35,873 nucleotides of DNA from Opitutus sp. GAS368. Lineage in GTDB: Bacteria; Verrucomicrobiota; Verrucomicrobiia; Opitutales; UBA953. This document shows, one piece after another, positions 1-7,743 of this stretch. Numbering within the stretch: position 1 is the first letter of the stretch; each line of letters starts with the position of its first letter. Made by a program: the position numbers and the translations under genes. The stretch covers positions 1-35,873 of the forward strand of contig CALQIY020000008.1 in assembly GCA_943330755.2 (NCBI GenBank). The letters are read 5' to 3'. The notes under the pieces are model-generated. The model made no database searches and was not told where the DNA came from. It saw only the letters and a list, made by a program, of their open reading frames with translations.

Positions 1-2
1 AC

Positions 3-212
3 CTGCTGGCGCAGCCGGGTAATGATGACCTGGAGGTGGTCGTCTTCGGCACGGCCCATCCGGCCAAGTTCCCAGACATCCTGGAGGCCGCCTTTGGCGA
101 CAGCCGCGCCGCGACCTTCCCCTACGAGCTACCCAAGCCGGCACCGCTGAGCATCGGCAACGATTACGAGGCCGTGCGCCGCGTCATCGATTCGACGCAA
201 GGCTTCGCCTAA
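3..212 (+). CDS. thrC: Threonine synthase, C-terminal end (partial)
   Basis: This is the last 69 codons of a gene that begins before the window, in the frame starting at base 3 and ending at TAA 210-212. The visible peptide contains the segment FGTAHPAKFPDILEAAFGD. That resembles the conserved ATAHPAKF stretch near the C-terminus of threonine synthase, the PLP enzyme that turns O-phosphohomoserine into threonine. The tail ending in RRVIDSTQGFA also fits a ThrC C-terminus. The PLP lysine and the rest of the catalytic domain lie outside the window, so the call rests on this short motif alone. It is convergent with the small lipoprotein gene on the other strand, 17 bases away. Another PLP beta-family enzyme is possible but less likely. 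Confidence 0.62.
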   Translation: MLAQPGNDDLEVVVFGTAHPAKFPDILEAAFGDSRAATFPYELPKPAPLSIGNDYEAVRRVIDSTQGFA

Positions 213-229
213 GCGGACGCGGGCGGGCG

Positions 230-355
230 TTACTTGGCTTCGGACTTCGCGGCCGGAGCCGGGGCGTCCTTCTTTTCCTTGGCCTGCTCGATGACGATGA
301 TGCAGCCGGAGAGACCGAGGCTGAGGAGGAGCAGGAGGACGGTGGTGACTTTCAT
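230..355 (-). CDS. Tiny lipoprotein, 41 aa, function unknown
   Basis: This short frame runs from ATG 355-353 to TAA 232-230 and encodes 41 residues. It starts with MKV, has a leucine-rich hydrophobic stretch, and then a clear lipobox LSGC with the cysteine at residue 18. Signal peptidase II cleavage would leave a mature lipoprotein of only 24 residues, with a short hydrophobic start (IIVIE) and then a Lys/Ala/Pro tail. A weak purine-rich site (GGGA) lies just before the ATG. The gene sits downstream of the exbD terminator, so it probably has its own promoter. Similar tiny lipoproteins occur in many bacteria without known function; I do not recognise a family. The evidence is the lipoprotein signal and the complete frame only. 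Confidence 0.55.
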   Translation of the reverse strand: MKVTTVLLLLLSLGLSGCIIVIEQAKEKKDAPAPAAKSEAK

Positions 356-403
356 ATTTCCCATCAAAAGGCCATCGGCGGGCTTGGCAAGTCCGCCCAA
401 TAA

Positions 404-429
404 AAAGGCCGCCTGAAAAGGCGGCCTTT
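404..429 (-). terminator. Rho-independent terminator of the ExbBD operon
   Basis: A perfect 10-bp stem (404-413 with 420-429) closes a 6-base loop. On the minus strand it is followed by a run of Ts (complement of 402-406 and 401). It lies about 20 bases past the exbD stop codon at 448, where the TPR-exbB-exbD-exbD transcript should end. Confidence 0.85.
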
Positions 430-447
430 CGTCGACGAGGCGTCGGC

Positions 448-891
448 TTATTCCGGCTCCGCGACCGCGAAGGTCACGTTGGTGATGTCGGCGCGGGCCA
501 GCACATCGAGGACGTTGATCACCCGCTCGTACTTGGCCGCTTCCTCGGCTTGCACCGTGATGAGCAACTTCGTCTTCGATTGTTTGGCCGCCGTCGCCAT
601 CTTCGACATCTCGTTGTAGAGGTTGTCCAAGGTCTTGTCGTTGGGCTGGCCGACGGGGTCCTCGTTGATGGTGATGGTGCCGTTCTCCGAAACGCCGATG
701 GTGATTTCATCGGGCATCTCGGTTTCCTTGGCCGTCTCGGCATTGCCGGGGAGGGTGGTCTTCAGTTCGTGCTCCACCTTCACGGCACCGGCCATCACCA
801 TGAAGAAGAGCATGATCACGAAGACCACGTCGATCATCGGGGCGATCTGGAAGCCGGCGTCGGACGGCATTTCTTGGGGGGCTTGTTTCAT
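448..891 (-). CDS. exbD: ExbD/TolR-family proton channel subunit (second copy)
   Basis: This 147-aa protein has the ExbD/TolR layout: a short cytoplasmic start, one transmembrane helix at about residues 16-38, then a periplasmic domain. The helix starts with FQIAPMIDVV, and Asp21 is the conserved proton-relay aspartate of the family. ExbD works with ExbB to turn the proton gradient into mechanical work on a TonB- or TolA-like partner. The gene is last in the operon, 3 bases after the other exbD. An AGGA site precedes its ATG by a suitable distance, overlapping the end of the upstream gene. The two ExbD proteins differ clearly in their periplasmic halves, so they may bind different partners or form a heterodimer. 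TolR is the main alternative name. Confidence 0.9.
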   Translation of the reverse strand: MKQAPQEMPSDAGFQIAPMIDVVFVIMLFFMVMAGAVKVEHELKTTLPGNAETAKETEMPDEITIGVSENGTITINEDPVGQPNDKTLDNLYNEMSKMATAAKQSKTKLLITVQAEEAAKYERVINVLDVLARADITNVTFAVAEPE

Positions 892-894
892 GGC

Positions 895-1335
895 TTATTC
901 CTCGCGGTTGAGGCCAGAGAAGGCGATGTTGTCGATCCCCGCTTCGGCGCCCCATTCGAGGGCCTTGGAGATGTACTTGGCGTGGCACTGGCGATCGGCG
1001 CGGATGAGCAGGCGGAACTTCTCGTTCGTGCCCTTGCGGGCCGCCAATTCCTTGGCGATGCCATCCTTGTCGTTGATGTCCAGCTCGCGGTCGTCGAGTT
1101 TGTACTTCGCCTGGCCGGTGTTCTTGTCCCAGGAGATGTTGATCAGGCCGGCGGCGGCCTTGTCGTCGCGCTTCACGCCGTGCGAAGCCACGGGCAGCGC
1201 GATGTTCTTGTCGACCTTGAGCACCTGGGCCGAGGTGATCGACATGAAGAAGATCAGCAGCACCAGGAGGACGTCGATCATCGGCGCCACCTGGAACTCG
1301 GGTTCCCCGTCTCCGCCTCCGCCTCCGCCTGCCAT
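895..1335 (-). CDS. exbD: ExbD/TolR-family proton channel subunit (first copy)
   Basis: A 146-aa ExbD/TolR protein with a single membrane helix at about residues 16-37. It contains FQVAPMIDVLLVLL with the key aspartate at residue 21, the same position as in the neighbouring ExbD. The N-terminus is a run of glycines encoded by a (GGCGGA) hexanucleotide repeat near 1312-1329, which is unusual and prone to slippage. The C-terminal half is periplasmic and differs from the other copy. It lies between exbB (34 bases upstream) and the second exbD (3 bases downstream). Having two exbD genes after one exbB is common in TonB-type operons. No TonB gene is in the window. Confidence 0.9.
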   Translation of the reverse strand: MAGGGGGGDGEPEFQVAPMIDVLLVLLIFFMSITSAQVLKVDKNIALPVASHGVKRDDKAAAGLINISWDKNTGQAKYKLDDRELDINDKDGIAKELAARKGTNEKFRLLIRADRQCHAKYISKALEWGAEAGIDNIAFSGLNREE

Positions 1336-1369
1336 GGTTCGTGTGTGGGTTTAAGGGGTGGAGGGAACC

Positions 1370-2167
1370 TTAGGCCTTGGGGGCTTCAGGGGCGACTTCC
1401 GCCGGGGCGGCATTCCAGTCGGGCTTCGCCGCGTAGATCACTTCATCGCCGATGGCGTGGCCAGCGACTTCGTCGTAGGGGAAGGCGCGGAAGAGGCCGG
1501 TGACGATCTCTTGGATGTCATGGATGCCCTTGGTGATGCGGTTGCGGAGGAGGTAGTAGCAGATGAACGCCGGGATCGCGATGAACAGACCCGAAGCGGT
1601 GGCCACGAGCACTTCGCCGATGGCGCCGGCGAGCTGGGACGGGTCACCCACGCCGGAGGAGCCGAGCTTGTCGAACGCCTTCATCATGCCCGTCACCGTG
1701 CCGGTGAGGCCGATCATCGGGGTGCAGACGCCGATGACGGAGAGGTAGGACGCGCGGCCCATGAGCTCGCCTTGGATGCGCGTGACTTCGGAGATGATGG
1801 CCTCTTCGGTCATCACCTTGCCATCTGGAGTGAAGGCGACGCCGGCGCGGACGACTTCGGCGACCGGGGAGCCCGCGTTCTTGGCGAAGTTGTAGGCGCC
1901 CGGGTAGTCGCCGCGCTGGAAGAGCTCGCGGAGCTGGGTGACGTGGCCGGCCGGGTAGAGCTTCTTTTCGCTCGTGCGGATCCAGCCGTCGACGATGAAC
2001 CAGATCATGGCCACGGAGGCGATGGTGATCGGGTACATGACCCAACCGCCTTCTTCGAAGAGGTCGAGGAGGGTCTTTTCCTTGACGCCGCCTTCGGCCG
2101 CGGAGGCGACGACGGTCATGAGGCCGAGGAGGCCCAAGGTGAATAGGGAGGAGCGGAGTTTCTTCAT
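1370..2167 (-). CDS. exbB: ExbB/TolQ/MotA-family proton channel protein with signal peptide
   Basis: This 265-aa protein begins with a signal-peptide-like stretch (MKKLRSSLFTLGLLGL to about residue 23, ending ASAAEGG). Three membrane helices follow, at roughly residues 37-57, 147-170 and 192-213, the usual ExbB/TolQ arrangement. The segment GLTGTVTGMMKAF and the following helix with TASGLFIAIPAF match the channel-forming region of the family. It forms the proton channel with ExbD. I chose ATG 2167 because it opens the signal peptide; a GTG at 2227 that overlaps the upstream stop would add 20 residues of non-signal sequence. The exported N-terminus is typical of the longer ExbB type found with TonB systems. 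The gene follows the two TPR genes and precedes two exbD genes. Confidence 0.9.
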   Translation of the reverse strand: MKKLRSSLFTLGLLGLMTVVASAAEGGVKEKTLLDLFEEGGWVMYPITIASVAMIWFIVDGWIRTSEKKLYPAGHVTQLRELFQRGDYPGAYNFAKNAGSPVAEVVRAGVAFTPDGKVMTEEAIISEVTRIQGELMGRASYLSVIGVCTPMIGLTGTVTGMMKAFDKLGSSGVGDPSQLAGAIGEVLVATASGLFIAIPAFICYYLLRNRITKGIHDIQEIVTGLFRAFPYDEVAGHAIGDEVIYAAKPDWNAAPAEVAPEAPKA

Positions 2168-2223
2168 GGGAACGCTGCGGGTGTGGGGATGGTTTAGTTT
2201 GGGATTAGAAAAGGAGCAAGGTC

Positions 2224-3252
2224 TCACTTGTTGCCCTCGTTGCTGTTGGCGTTGTCGGCCTTCGGGGCATCGGGCTTGGCCGTCGCGTCGGGGATGACGG
2301 CGGCATCTTTGATCTTGGCGGCATCGGCTTCGGCCGCGAGGCGGTCTTCCTTGGGGAGGAGCTTCTTCGCTTCCTCGGCTTCTTTCGAGACCGGGAACGT
2401 GGCGATCAGGTCGCGGAGGTAGCGGTTGGAGATCTCTTCCAGGCGCTGCTCCTTGGTGGCGGGGCTATCCATGCCGCGGAAGGCCCGGGCGGCCCCGAGC
2501 AACGCCTTGGGGAGGTGCTCGGCCTGCGCGCCGTAGAAGACCGGCACGCGGAGGTAGGTATTCATGGCCGCCTCGTATTTCTTGGTGGCGAGGAGCGAAC
2601 CGCCTTTGACGATGTGCAGGCGGGCGAGGACGTCCGGATCATCCAGTTTGGAGATGAGGTCCGCGGCCTCGGTGATGACCGCGTCATGCTCGCCGCGGCG
2701 GGCGCGTTGCATGAGGCGGGCCAACTTGATCTTGCTCTGCAATTCGGGGTTGGAGCCGTCGTCGTTCTTTTCGAGGTTATCGAGGAAGGCGCCGATGACC
2801 GCGTCGTTTTCGAGGCGATCCAGCGCATCCAGCTTCACCATCGAGGCCTTCAGCCAGAGGGAGCCGGGGGTCTTCTTGAACGCATCGAAGAACTTGATGA
2901 TGGGTTCGACGCTATCGAGGGCCTTGCTCGGCTCGCCGCGGCTGACGAAGAGCTGGGCCTCCGTGAGCTTGTCGACGGTGGGCCAGATGATGCGTTCGAC
3001 TTCGGCGAGTTTGCGGGTCGACTCGATGTCGGTGCCGCCGGAATTGACGGTGCGGACCACGGTGCCCTTGAGGCTGCTGATCGTGCCCTTCTTGGGGTCG
3101 ACCACCTGCTTGGGCGGCACGGAATTGTCCAACTTGAAGGGGTCGTTCACTTCCCAGCGTTCGCCCCCCTTGAAGATGAGGGTTTGGCCAAAGGTCTGGG
3201 AGGCCGCGCAGAGAAGCGCGACGGTCAGGAAGGAGCGGACGGCGGGACGCAT
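2224..3252 (-). CDS. Exported TPR-like protein of the ExbBD operon
   Basis: A 342-aa protein with a signal peptide (about residues 1-22, ending SQTFG-QT). A short beta-like segment follows that resembles a secreted-domain start. Helical repeats of TPR type then run from about residue 90 to 290, for example TKKYEAAMNTYLRV and KALLGAARAF. The C-terminus is a low-complexity Lys/Asp/Ala/Asn tail. It is probably periplasmic and helps assemble protein complexes, by analogy with other TPR proteins. It sits 6 bases after the large TPR gene and overlaps the possible upstream start of exbB, so it is almost certainly co-transcribed with the ExbBD motor. No enzymatic motif is seen and I do not know a named family for it. 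Confidence 0.75.
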   Translation of the reverse strand: MRPAVRSFLTVALLCAASQTFGQTLIFKGGERWEVNDPFKLDNSVPPKQVVDPKKGTISSLKGTVVRTVNSGGTDIESTRKLAEVERIIWPTVDKLTEAQLFVSRGEPSKALDSVEPIIKFFDAFKKTPGSLWLKASMVKLDALDRLENDAVIGAFLDNLEKNDDGSNPELQSKIKLARLMQRARRGEHDAVITEAADLISKLDDPDVLARLHIVKGGSLLATKKYEAAMNTYLRVPVFYGAQAEHLPKALLGAARAFRGMDSPATKEQRLEEISNRYLRDLIATFPVSKEAEEAKKLLPKEDRLAAEADAAKIKDAAVIPDATAKPDAPKADNANSNEGNK

Positions 3253-3258
3253 GGTCGA

Positions 3259-6200
3259 TTAGAGTTTGGTCGAAAGGATGCGGGCCTCGCTGGCCTCTGG
3301 GGTGTCCTTGATGCGGTCCTTGGAAAGCATCTCGTTGATGATTTCCTTCGCGTCCTTCTTTTGGTCGAGCTTGGTGGCGAAGAGACGGGCGGCGCCCAAG
3401 TAGGCCTTGGCCGACCAAACCTCGTACTTCTTCCAGGCTTGGTAGGTGCGGCGGTAGTAGGCGACGGCTTCGGCATGGTTGCCTTGGCGTTCTTCCATGA
3501 GGCCCAGCCAGTAGAGGCAACCGGCGGTGGTCTCACCCTTCCATTCCTTGGTCTTGGCAATTTCTTCGAACTCGGCCTTGGCCTCGGCGTACTTCTGGGT
3601 TTCCGCGAGGGCGCGGGCCTTGATGAAGCGGATGTCCTTCTCCTTCGACATCACGACGTTGTTGTCGATGGCTTCGGCGCAGAGTTCGAGGGCTTCCTTG
3701 TACTTCTTCTGGGTCAGGCGGATTTCCGCCAGGCCGGCGAAGCCATAGTCGGCGTATTCCGAGGAGCGGTGGTGCTCCATGATGTACTGGAAGTAGCCCT
3801 CGGAGTTCTTGGTCTCACCCTTGCCGAGCATGTGGTCGCCGACGATCGCGAGGATGGTGGGGCTGAGCTCCTCCGCCTTGTAGTTCGCGGAGATCTTCTT
3901 GAAGTAGGTGTCCGCCTTGGCCGGATCGCGCAGGAAGGTCGCCAACTGGCCCTTCGCGAAGAAGCCACGGGCCTGGGCGATGAGCGAGTCCTTGTTTTCC
4001 TCGAGGCGCAGCAGCTTCGTGATTTCGTCCTCGGCGTTGGCCGCGGTGTAGGCATTCGGGTCGACCACCGCCCCCGGCTTCACGCGCTTCACCTTGCGGG
4101 CGAGCTTTTCGGCCAGGAAGAGGATGAGTTTCTCGGAACCCTCCTGCTTGCGGTCGTTGATGGATTCGGCAACCGCGCCGGAAAGGATGCCGAGGGCTTC
4201 CGTCTTGGAGGCGAGGATGCTGGCTTGGCGGGCCTTCTCGACGACGTCGAGTTCGGCCGCGAGTTCGGTGGAGAGCTTGGCCACGGCGGCCTTGGCGGCG
4301 GCGACCGCATCGGGCGTACCGTCGGACTTCACGAGCTCATCGACCTTCTTGCGGGCGGCGGCGAGCTGGGCGCTGAAGCGCTTCTGCACGGCGTCGGACT
4401 GCTGGGCGAACTCGGGTTTGTCGCCCATGCGTTCGGTGGCCTTGATGACTTCGTAGAGGTAGTTGAGCGACTTCGGGTCGGCATGGTCCCAATCGTAGAC
4501 TTCCTTGTAGAGGTCGCGCATGCGCGCGTGTTCGCCGCGGCCGGGGAGGAGTTTGCCGAGTTCGCGGAGGACGAAGTCCAGGGCGTTGGGGTTGGTCCGG
4601 CCCGAACGGGCGGCCGCGATGTAGGCCTCGATGGCCTTGACGGTTTGGGTTTCCTTTTCCTTCTCCAGGCGCTCCTTCTCGGCCTTGTACTTGGCCTTCA
4701 GGGCGGGCTCGGCGTTCGTGCGCAGGTTCTTGTCCGCCGTCGAGATGTCCTTGTCCAATTCCGTCGCGATGCGGATCGCCGCATCCCCGATGAGGGTGTG
4801 GACCTCGGGCACCTGGTTGACGATGCTTTCGACCTTGCTGACGCCGTAGTCCCGGAGCCACTCGTTGCAGAGGGCGATGGTCGCTTCGATTTCGGGCGGG
4901 TTGACGCCGAACTTGACGATGGCTTGGCGGTAGCGGACGTCCGCGAGGTACTCACCTTTGGGGTAGGCCTTTTGGTACTCGTCGAAGCCGACCTTGGTTT
5001 CCTTGTACTTGCCTTGGTAGAACCAGCACAGGGCGCGCATGTACATCGCCTGTTCCTTGGCGAAGGAGCGCTGGTACTTGTTCAGGAACTCGTCCAGGGC
5101 GATGCGGGCCTTATCCCAATCCACATGGGCGAAGTGGCAGCAGGCGATGCGGAAGTCGATTTCCTCCAGGGTGGAGGGGTCCATCTTCTTCACGTTCGTC
5201 TTCGCCCAGTTGTAGTGGCCGATGGCTTCTTCGAACTCTTCCCGATCCTGGGAGATGGAGCCGAGGATGACGGCCACCATGGAGACTTCTTCGGCGTCCG
5301 GGTACTTGGAGAGGAACTCCTTGCACTTGGCCTGAGCCTCGCTGTTGCGGCCGATTTCGCGGAGGGCGAGGATGTAGTAGTAGTAGGCGCCGGAGACCTT
5401 GGAGAACCCAGGGTTGTTCTCGAAGATGTCGCGGAAGGCGACGAACGCTTCCCACGGGCGCTTGAGCTCGAGGAGGCAGAGGCCGATGCGGTACGAGATG
5501 AAGGCGTCGTAGTCCTTGTTCTTCTCGAAGTCGCTCTGGATGGTCTTGAAGCTTTCCAGCTCCGCGCGGGCCTTTTCGATCTTCTCGGTGGCCTCCGGCG
5601 TCGGCTTGGGGTTGTCCTTCACGATCTTGTCCAAGTCCACCTGCTTCATCTCGACGGCCTTGGTGACCGAGCGATTGACGGTGGCGCGGCGCAGGGCGCC
5701 TTGGTAGCTGGCGAGCGCCTGGCGGTAGAGTTCTTCCTTGGCCTTCGCTTCGGAGGCGTTTTCGCCCGCCTCGAAGCGGGCGTCGCCGATTTCGATGCGC
5801 TGGAAGTTCGAGCGGACGATTTCCGCCGGCGAACCCGTCCCCTTGGCGTCGATTTCAGCCTTCAGCTGTTCGGCTTCCTTCACGAGGCCGAGTTTGGTGT
5901 AGACCTCGACCAAGCGCATGCCGCCTTCGCGGGCTTCCGGGGTGCCCAAGCCGCCGGCGGTCGCCTGCTTGAGCAGGCCCACGGCCTGCCCGAGGGCTTG
6001 CTTCTTCTCCTCCTCGGAGCCGCTCTTCGACTTTTCTTCGACGACGCGGGCGGAAAGGGTGTAGGCGTTGACGCGATCCTTGGGCTGCACCAGCGGGTTG
6101 GTGCGGAGCATCTTGAGCAGGTCGAGGGCCGGGTCCCACTTGGACTGGTTGGCGTACACTTCGACGAGCGTCAGCTGCGCGACGCCGCGCATGTTGTCGT

Positions 6201-6576
6201 TTTCGTCGATGATCCTGCCCGTGCCTTCGGGGTATTTCGTCAGGAAGGTGTTGATCTCGGTGTCGGCCTTGACCCAGTCCTTCATCAGGTAATAGGTGCG
6301 GGCGCGATGGAAGCAGACGGTCGCCTGCATGGCGGGGCCCATGTTCGCGACTTTCTTGTCGAGGTCCTCGAGGTTCTTCAGGGCGGCGGTGAACTGCTTC
6401 TTGTCGATCTCCCCCATCGTCTTGTTGTACTGCGCGGTCAACGGGTCCTCTTGGGGCTTGGCCGCGGCAGGGGCTCCCTGGGCACGAAGGGCGGTCGTTG
6501 CCGGGAGGACGGCGATAAGGACGGCAAGGATGGCAGCTTTGGCCAACTTGTAGGTGCGAGACTCTTGGGTAACCAT
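3259..6576 (-). CDS. Large exported TPR-repeat protein, 1105 aa
   Basis: The protein starts with a signal peptide or membrane anchor (hydrophobic residues 14-30, followed by ALRAQG-AP). The rest is almost wholly alpha-helical with many tetratricopeptide-type repeats, such as KYKEALELCAEAI, HYNWAKTNVKKM and GKYKETKVGFDEYQKAYPKG. The spacing and the A-x-x-F/Y-x-x-x-Y/P pattern match tol-pal YbgF/BamD-like TPR units. A Lys/Glu-rich coiled-coil-like stretch lies in the middle. It is likely a periplasmic scaffold. It is first in the operon that ends with exbB-exbD-exbD, so it may couple the motor to an outer-membrane process. The opposite strand carries an open frame of more than 1300 codons, which is a shadow of this gene's codon bias. 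Confidence 0.85.
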   Translation of the reverse strand: MVTQESRTYKLAKAAILAVLIAVLPATTALRAQGAPAAAKPQEDPLTAQYNKTMGEIDKKQFTAALKNLEDLDKKVANMGPAMQATVCFHRARTYYLMKDWVKADTEINTFLTKYPEGTGRIIDENDNMRGVAQLTLVEVYANQSKWDPALDLLKMLRTNPLVQPKDRVNAYTLSARVVEEKSKSGSEEEKKQALGQAVGLLKQATAGGLGTPEAREGGMRLVEVYTKLGLVKEAEQLKAEIDAKGTGSPAEIVRSNFQRIEIGDARFEAGENASEAKAKEELYRQALASYQGALRRATVNRSVTKAVEMKQVDLDKIVKDNPKPTPEATEKIEKARAELESFKTIQSDFEKNKDYDAFISYRIGLCLLELKRPWEAFVAFRDIFENNPGFSKVSGAYYYYILALREIGRNSEAQAKCKEFLSKYPDAEEVSMVAVILGSISQDREEFEEAIGHYNWAKTNVKKMDPSTLEEIDFRIACCHFAHVDWDKARIALDEFLNKYQRSFAKEQAMYMRALCWFYQGKYKETKVGFDEYQKAYPKGEYLADVRYRQAIVKFGVNPPEIEATIALCNEWLRDYGVSKVESIVNQVPEVHTLIGDAAIRIATELDKDISTADKNLRTNAEPALKAKYKAEKERLEKEKETQTVKAIEAYIAAARSGRTNPNALDFVLRELGKLLPGRGEHARMRDLYKEVYDWDHADPKSLNYLYEVIKATERMGDKPEFAQQSDAVQKRFSAQLAAARKKVDELVKSDGTPDAVAAAKAAVAKLSTELAAELDVVEKARQASILASKTEALGILSGAVAESINDRKQEGSEKLILFLAEKLARKVKRVKPGAVVDPNAYTAANAEDEITKLLRLEENKDSLIAQARGFFAKGQLATFLRDPAKADTYFKKISANYKAEELSPTILAIVGDHMLGKGETKNSEGYFQYIMEHHRSSEYADYGFAGLAEIRLTQKKYKEALELCAEAIDNNVVMSKEKDIRFIKARALAETQKYAEAKAEFEEIAKTKEWKGETTAGCLYWLGLMEERQGNHAEAVAYYRRTYQAWKKYEVWSAKAYLGAARLFATKLDQKKDAKEIINEMLSKDRIKDTPEASEARILSTKL

Positions 6577-6620
6577 CGGAGATTAGGTGAGGCGGGGAGG
6601 CCTCAATGGGGGAGGGACTA

Positions 6621-6650
6621 AAAATAGCCCTTTGGGGCGGATACTGCCAA
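6621..6650 (-). promoter_or_regulatory. Candidate sigma-70-like promoter for the TPR-ExbBD operon
   Basis: On the minus strand TTGGCA (6650-6645) and TATTTT (6626-6621) are separated by 18 bases and lie about 45 bases before the ATG of the large TPR gene. The 143-base gap (6577-6719) is clearly more AT-rich than its surroundings, as expected for a promoter. The boxes match the consensus in 4-5 of 6 positions. No other signal was recognised in the gap. Confidence 0.4.
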
Positions 6651-6719
6651 GCACTATCCCCCCGATTTTATTCCCAACTTGGTCCTTAATGGCACCTACC
6701 TAGTACTGAGACTAAATAA

Positions 6720-7658
6720 TCAGCGGTTAGGCTTCAACGCGCTGCCAAGGAGGGTTTCAAAATGAGGCTCTTGGACCTCCTTCGCGACGACCCGGACCTC
6801 GGAGTGCGTAAAGCCTGCTTCCTCGATCCAGTCGTGCAGGTCGTTTTCCTTAAAGCCCAGCCATCGGTCGGCATAGAGCTCGCGCGCTTTCTCAAAACGG
6901 TGGGCCCGAAGGTCTAAAATGAGCAGCCGACCTCCAGGTTTCAGGATACGGAAAGCCTCCGATAGGGCTTTGCGGGGATTTTCCGCATGGTGGAGGGCCT
7001 GGCTGAGGAGGGCGAGGTCAACGCTGCGGTCCTTAAGGGGCACTTTTTCGATGTCACCAAGGACGTAGTCTACGTTCTTAAGTTCTTCTTTATCAGCGAG
7101 TTCCCTTCCAAGCGCGACCATCTTGGGCGAGTTATCGACGCAATGGACGAATTCGGCCTGCCGGGCCAGCAGTCGGGAAACGGTGCCGTCGCCCGCACCG
7201 AGGTCAGCGATGCGGACCTTAGGGGCCAGGAGGAGGAGCATCTGGCCAATCGACTCCCAGGAGCGGCCTGGGCAGTAGTTCCGTCCCAATCGATCGGCCA
7301 CGAGGTTGAAGTGCTGCTCCGATTTGCGGCGGCGTTTCTCGGCGAGTCGTTTGAAGGCCCGTTGGTCCGCTGAGGTCGTGGGGTCCTTGGCCGTCGCGGC
7401 GAGCGCCGCCTCCAGGATTTGGTTCACGCCACTCGGTAAGTTCGGCGTGAGGGCATAGTAGGAGTGCTTCCCGTCGCGGCGATCGGCGGCCAAGCCAGCC
7501 TTGCGGAGCAACGATAGGTGCGTGGAGATCCGCGACTGGCGCATGCCGAGGATTTCCTGCAGTTCGCCGACGGACAGTTCGCCCTTGGCCAGGAGGAAAA
7601 GAATCCGCGCCCGGGTAGGGTCGGCGAGCAGGCGCAGGGATTCCCAAGGGTCGGGCAT
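6720..7658 (-). CDS. ArsR-family regulator fused to a SAM-dependent methyltransferase
   Basis: This 312-aa protein has two parts. Residues 1-75 form a winged-helix ArsR domain (LLADPTRARILFLLAKGELSV, then recognition helix MRQSRISTHLSLLRKAG). Residues 145-255 form a class I methyltransferase with motif I IADLGAGDGTV, acidic motif II CVDNSP, and the post-motif segment LKPGGRLLILDLRAH as in UbiE-like enzymes. The cysteine pair (ELCVCD) of metal-sensing ArsR proteins is absent, so metal sensing is unlikely. The family is known from proteobacteria and PVC bacteria, often near methionine-cycle genes; the methyl acceptor is unknown. I prefer ATG 7658 because AAGGTG precedes it by 5 bases. An in-frame ATG at 7688 is only 11 bases past the upstream terminator hairpin. 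Confidence 0.85.
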   Translation of the reverse strand: MPDPWESLRLLADPTRARILFLLAKGELSVGELQEILGMRQSRISTHLSLLRKAGLAADRRDGKHSYYALTPNLPSGVNQILEAALAATAKDPTTSADQRAFKRLAEKRRRKSEQHFNLVADRLGRNYCPGRSWESIGQMLLLLAPKVRIADLGAGDGTVSRLLARQAEFVHCVDNSPKMVALGRELADKEELKNVDYVLGDIEKVPLKDRSVDLALLSQALHHAENPRKALSEAFRILKPGGRLLILDLRAHRFEKARELYADRWLGFKENDLHDWIEEAGFTHSEVRVVAKEVQEPHFETLLGSALKPNR

Positions 7659-7699
7659 GGGCACACCTTGGAGGCCCTTCGCGTCCATGTCAAAAGAGG

Positions 7700-7721
7700 A
7701 AGCCCCGGAAAACCGGGGCTT
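7700..7721 (-). terminator. Rho-independent terminator after the greA-like gene
   Basis: A perfect 9-bp GC-rich stem (7700-7708 with 7713-7721) with an AAAA/TTTT loop is followed on the minus strand by a pyrimidine-rich TCCTCTTTT tract. It lies 22 bases past the stop of the greA-like gene. It is also just upstream of the regulator-methyltransferase gene, which suggests that gene is transcribed separately or by read-through. Confidence 0.8.
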
Positions 7722-7743
7722 CGTCGGGGCGCTCAGCGGGAGC

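Noticed and set aside
2168-2227. GTG start at 2227 for exbB overlapping the upstream stop.
   Set aside because: It would put 20 polar residues before a good signal peptide that starts at ATG 2167.
2515-6621. Plus-strand open frame of 1368 codons opposite the TPR genes.
   Set aside because: It is antisense to a signal-peptide TPR protein of 1105 aa and part of the next gene. Its translation is a monotonous Gly/Leu/Val/Asp/Arg mix without domains, as expected from the complement of GC-rich codon bias.
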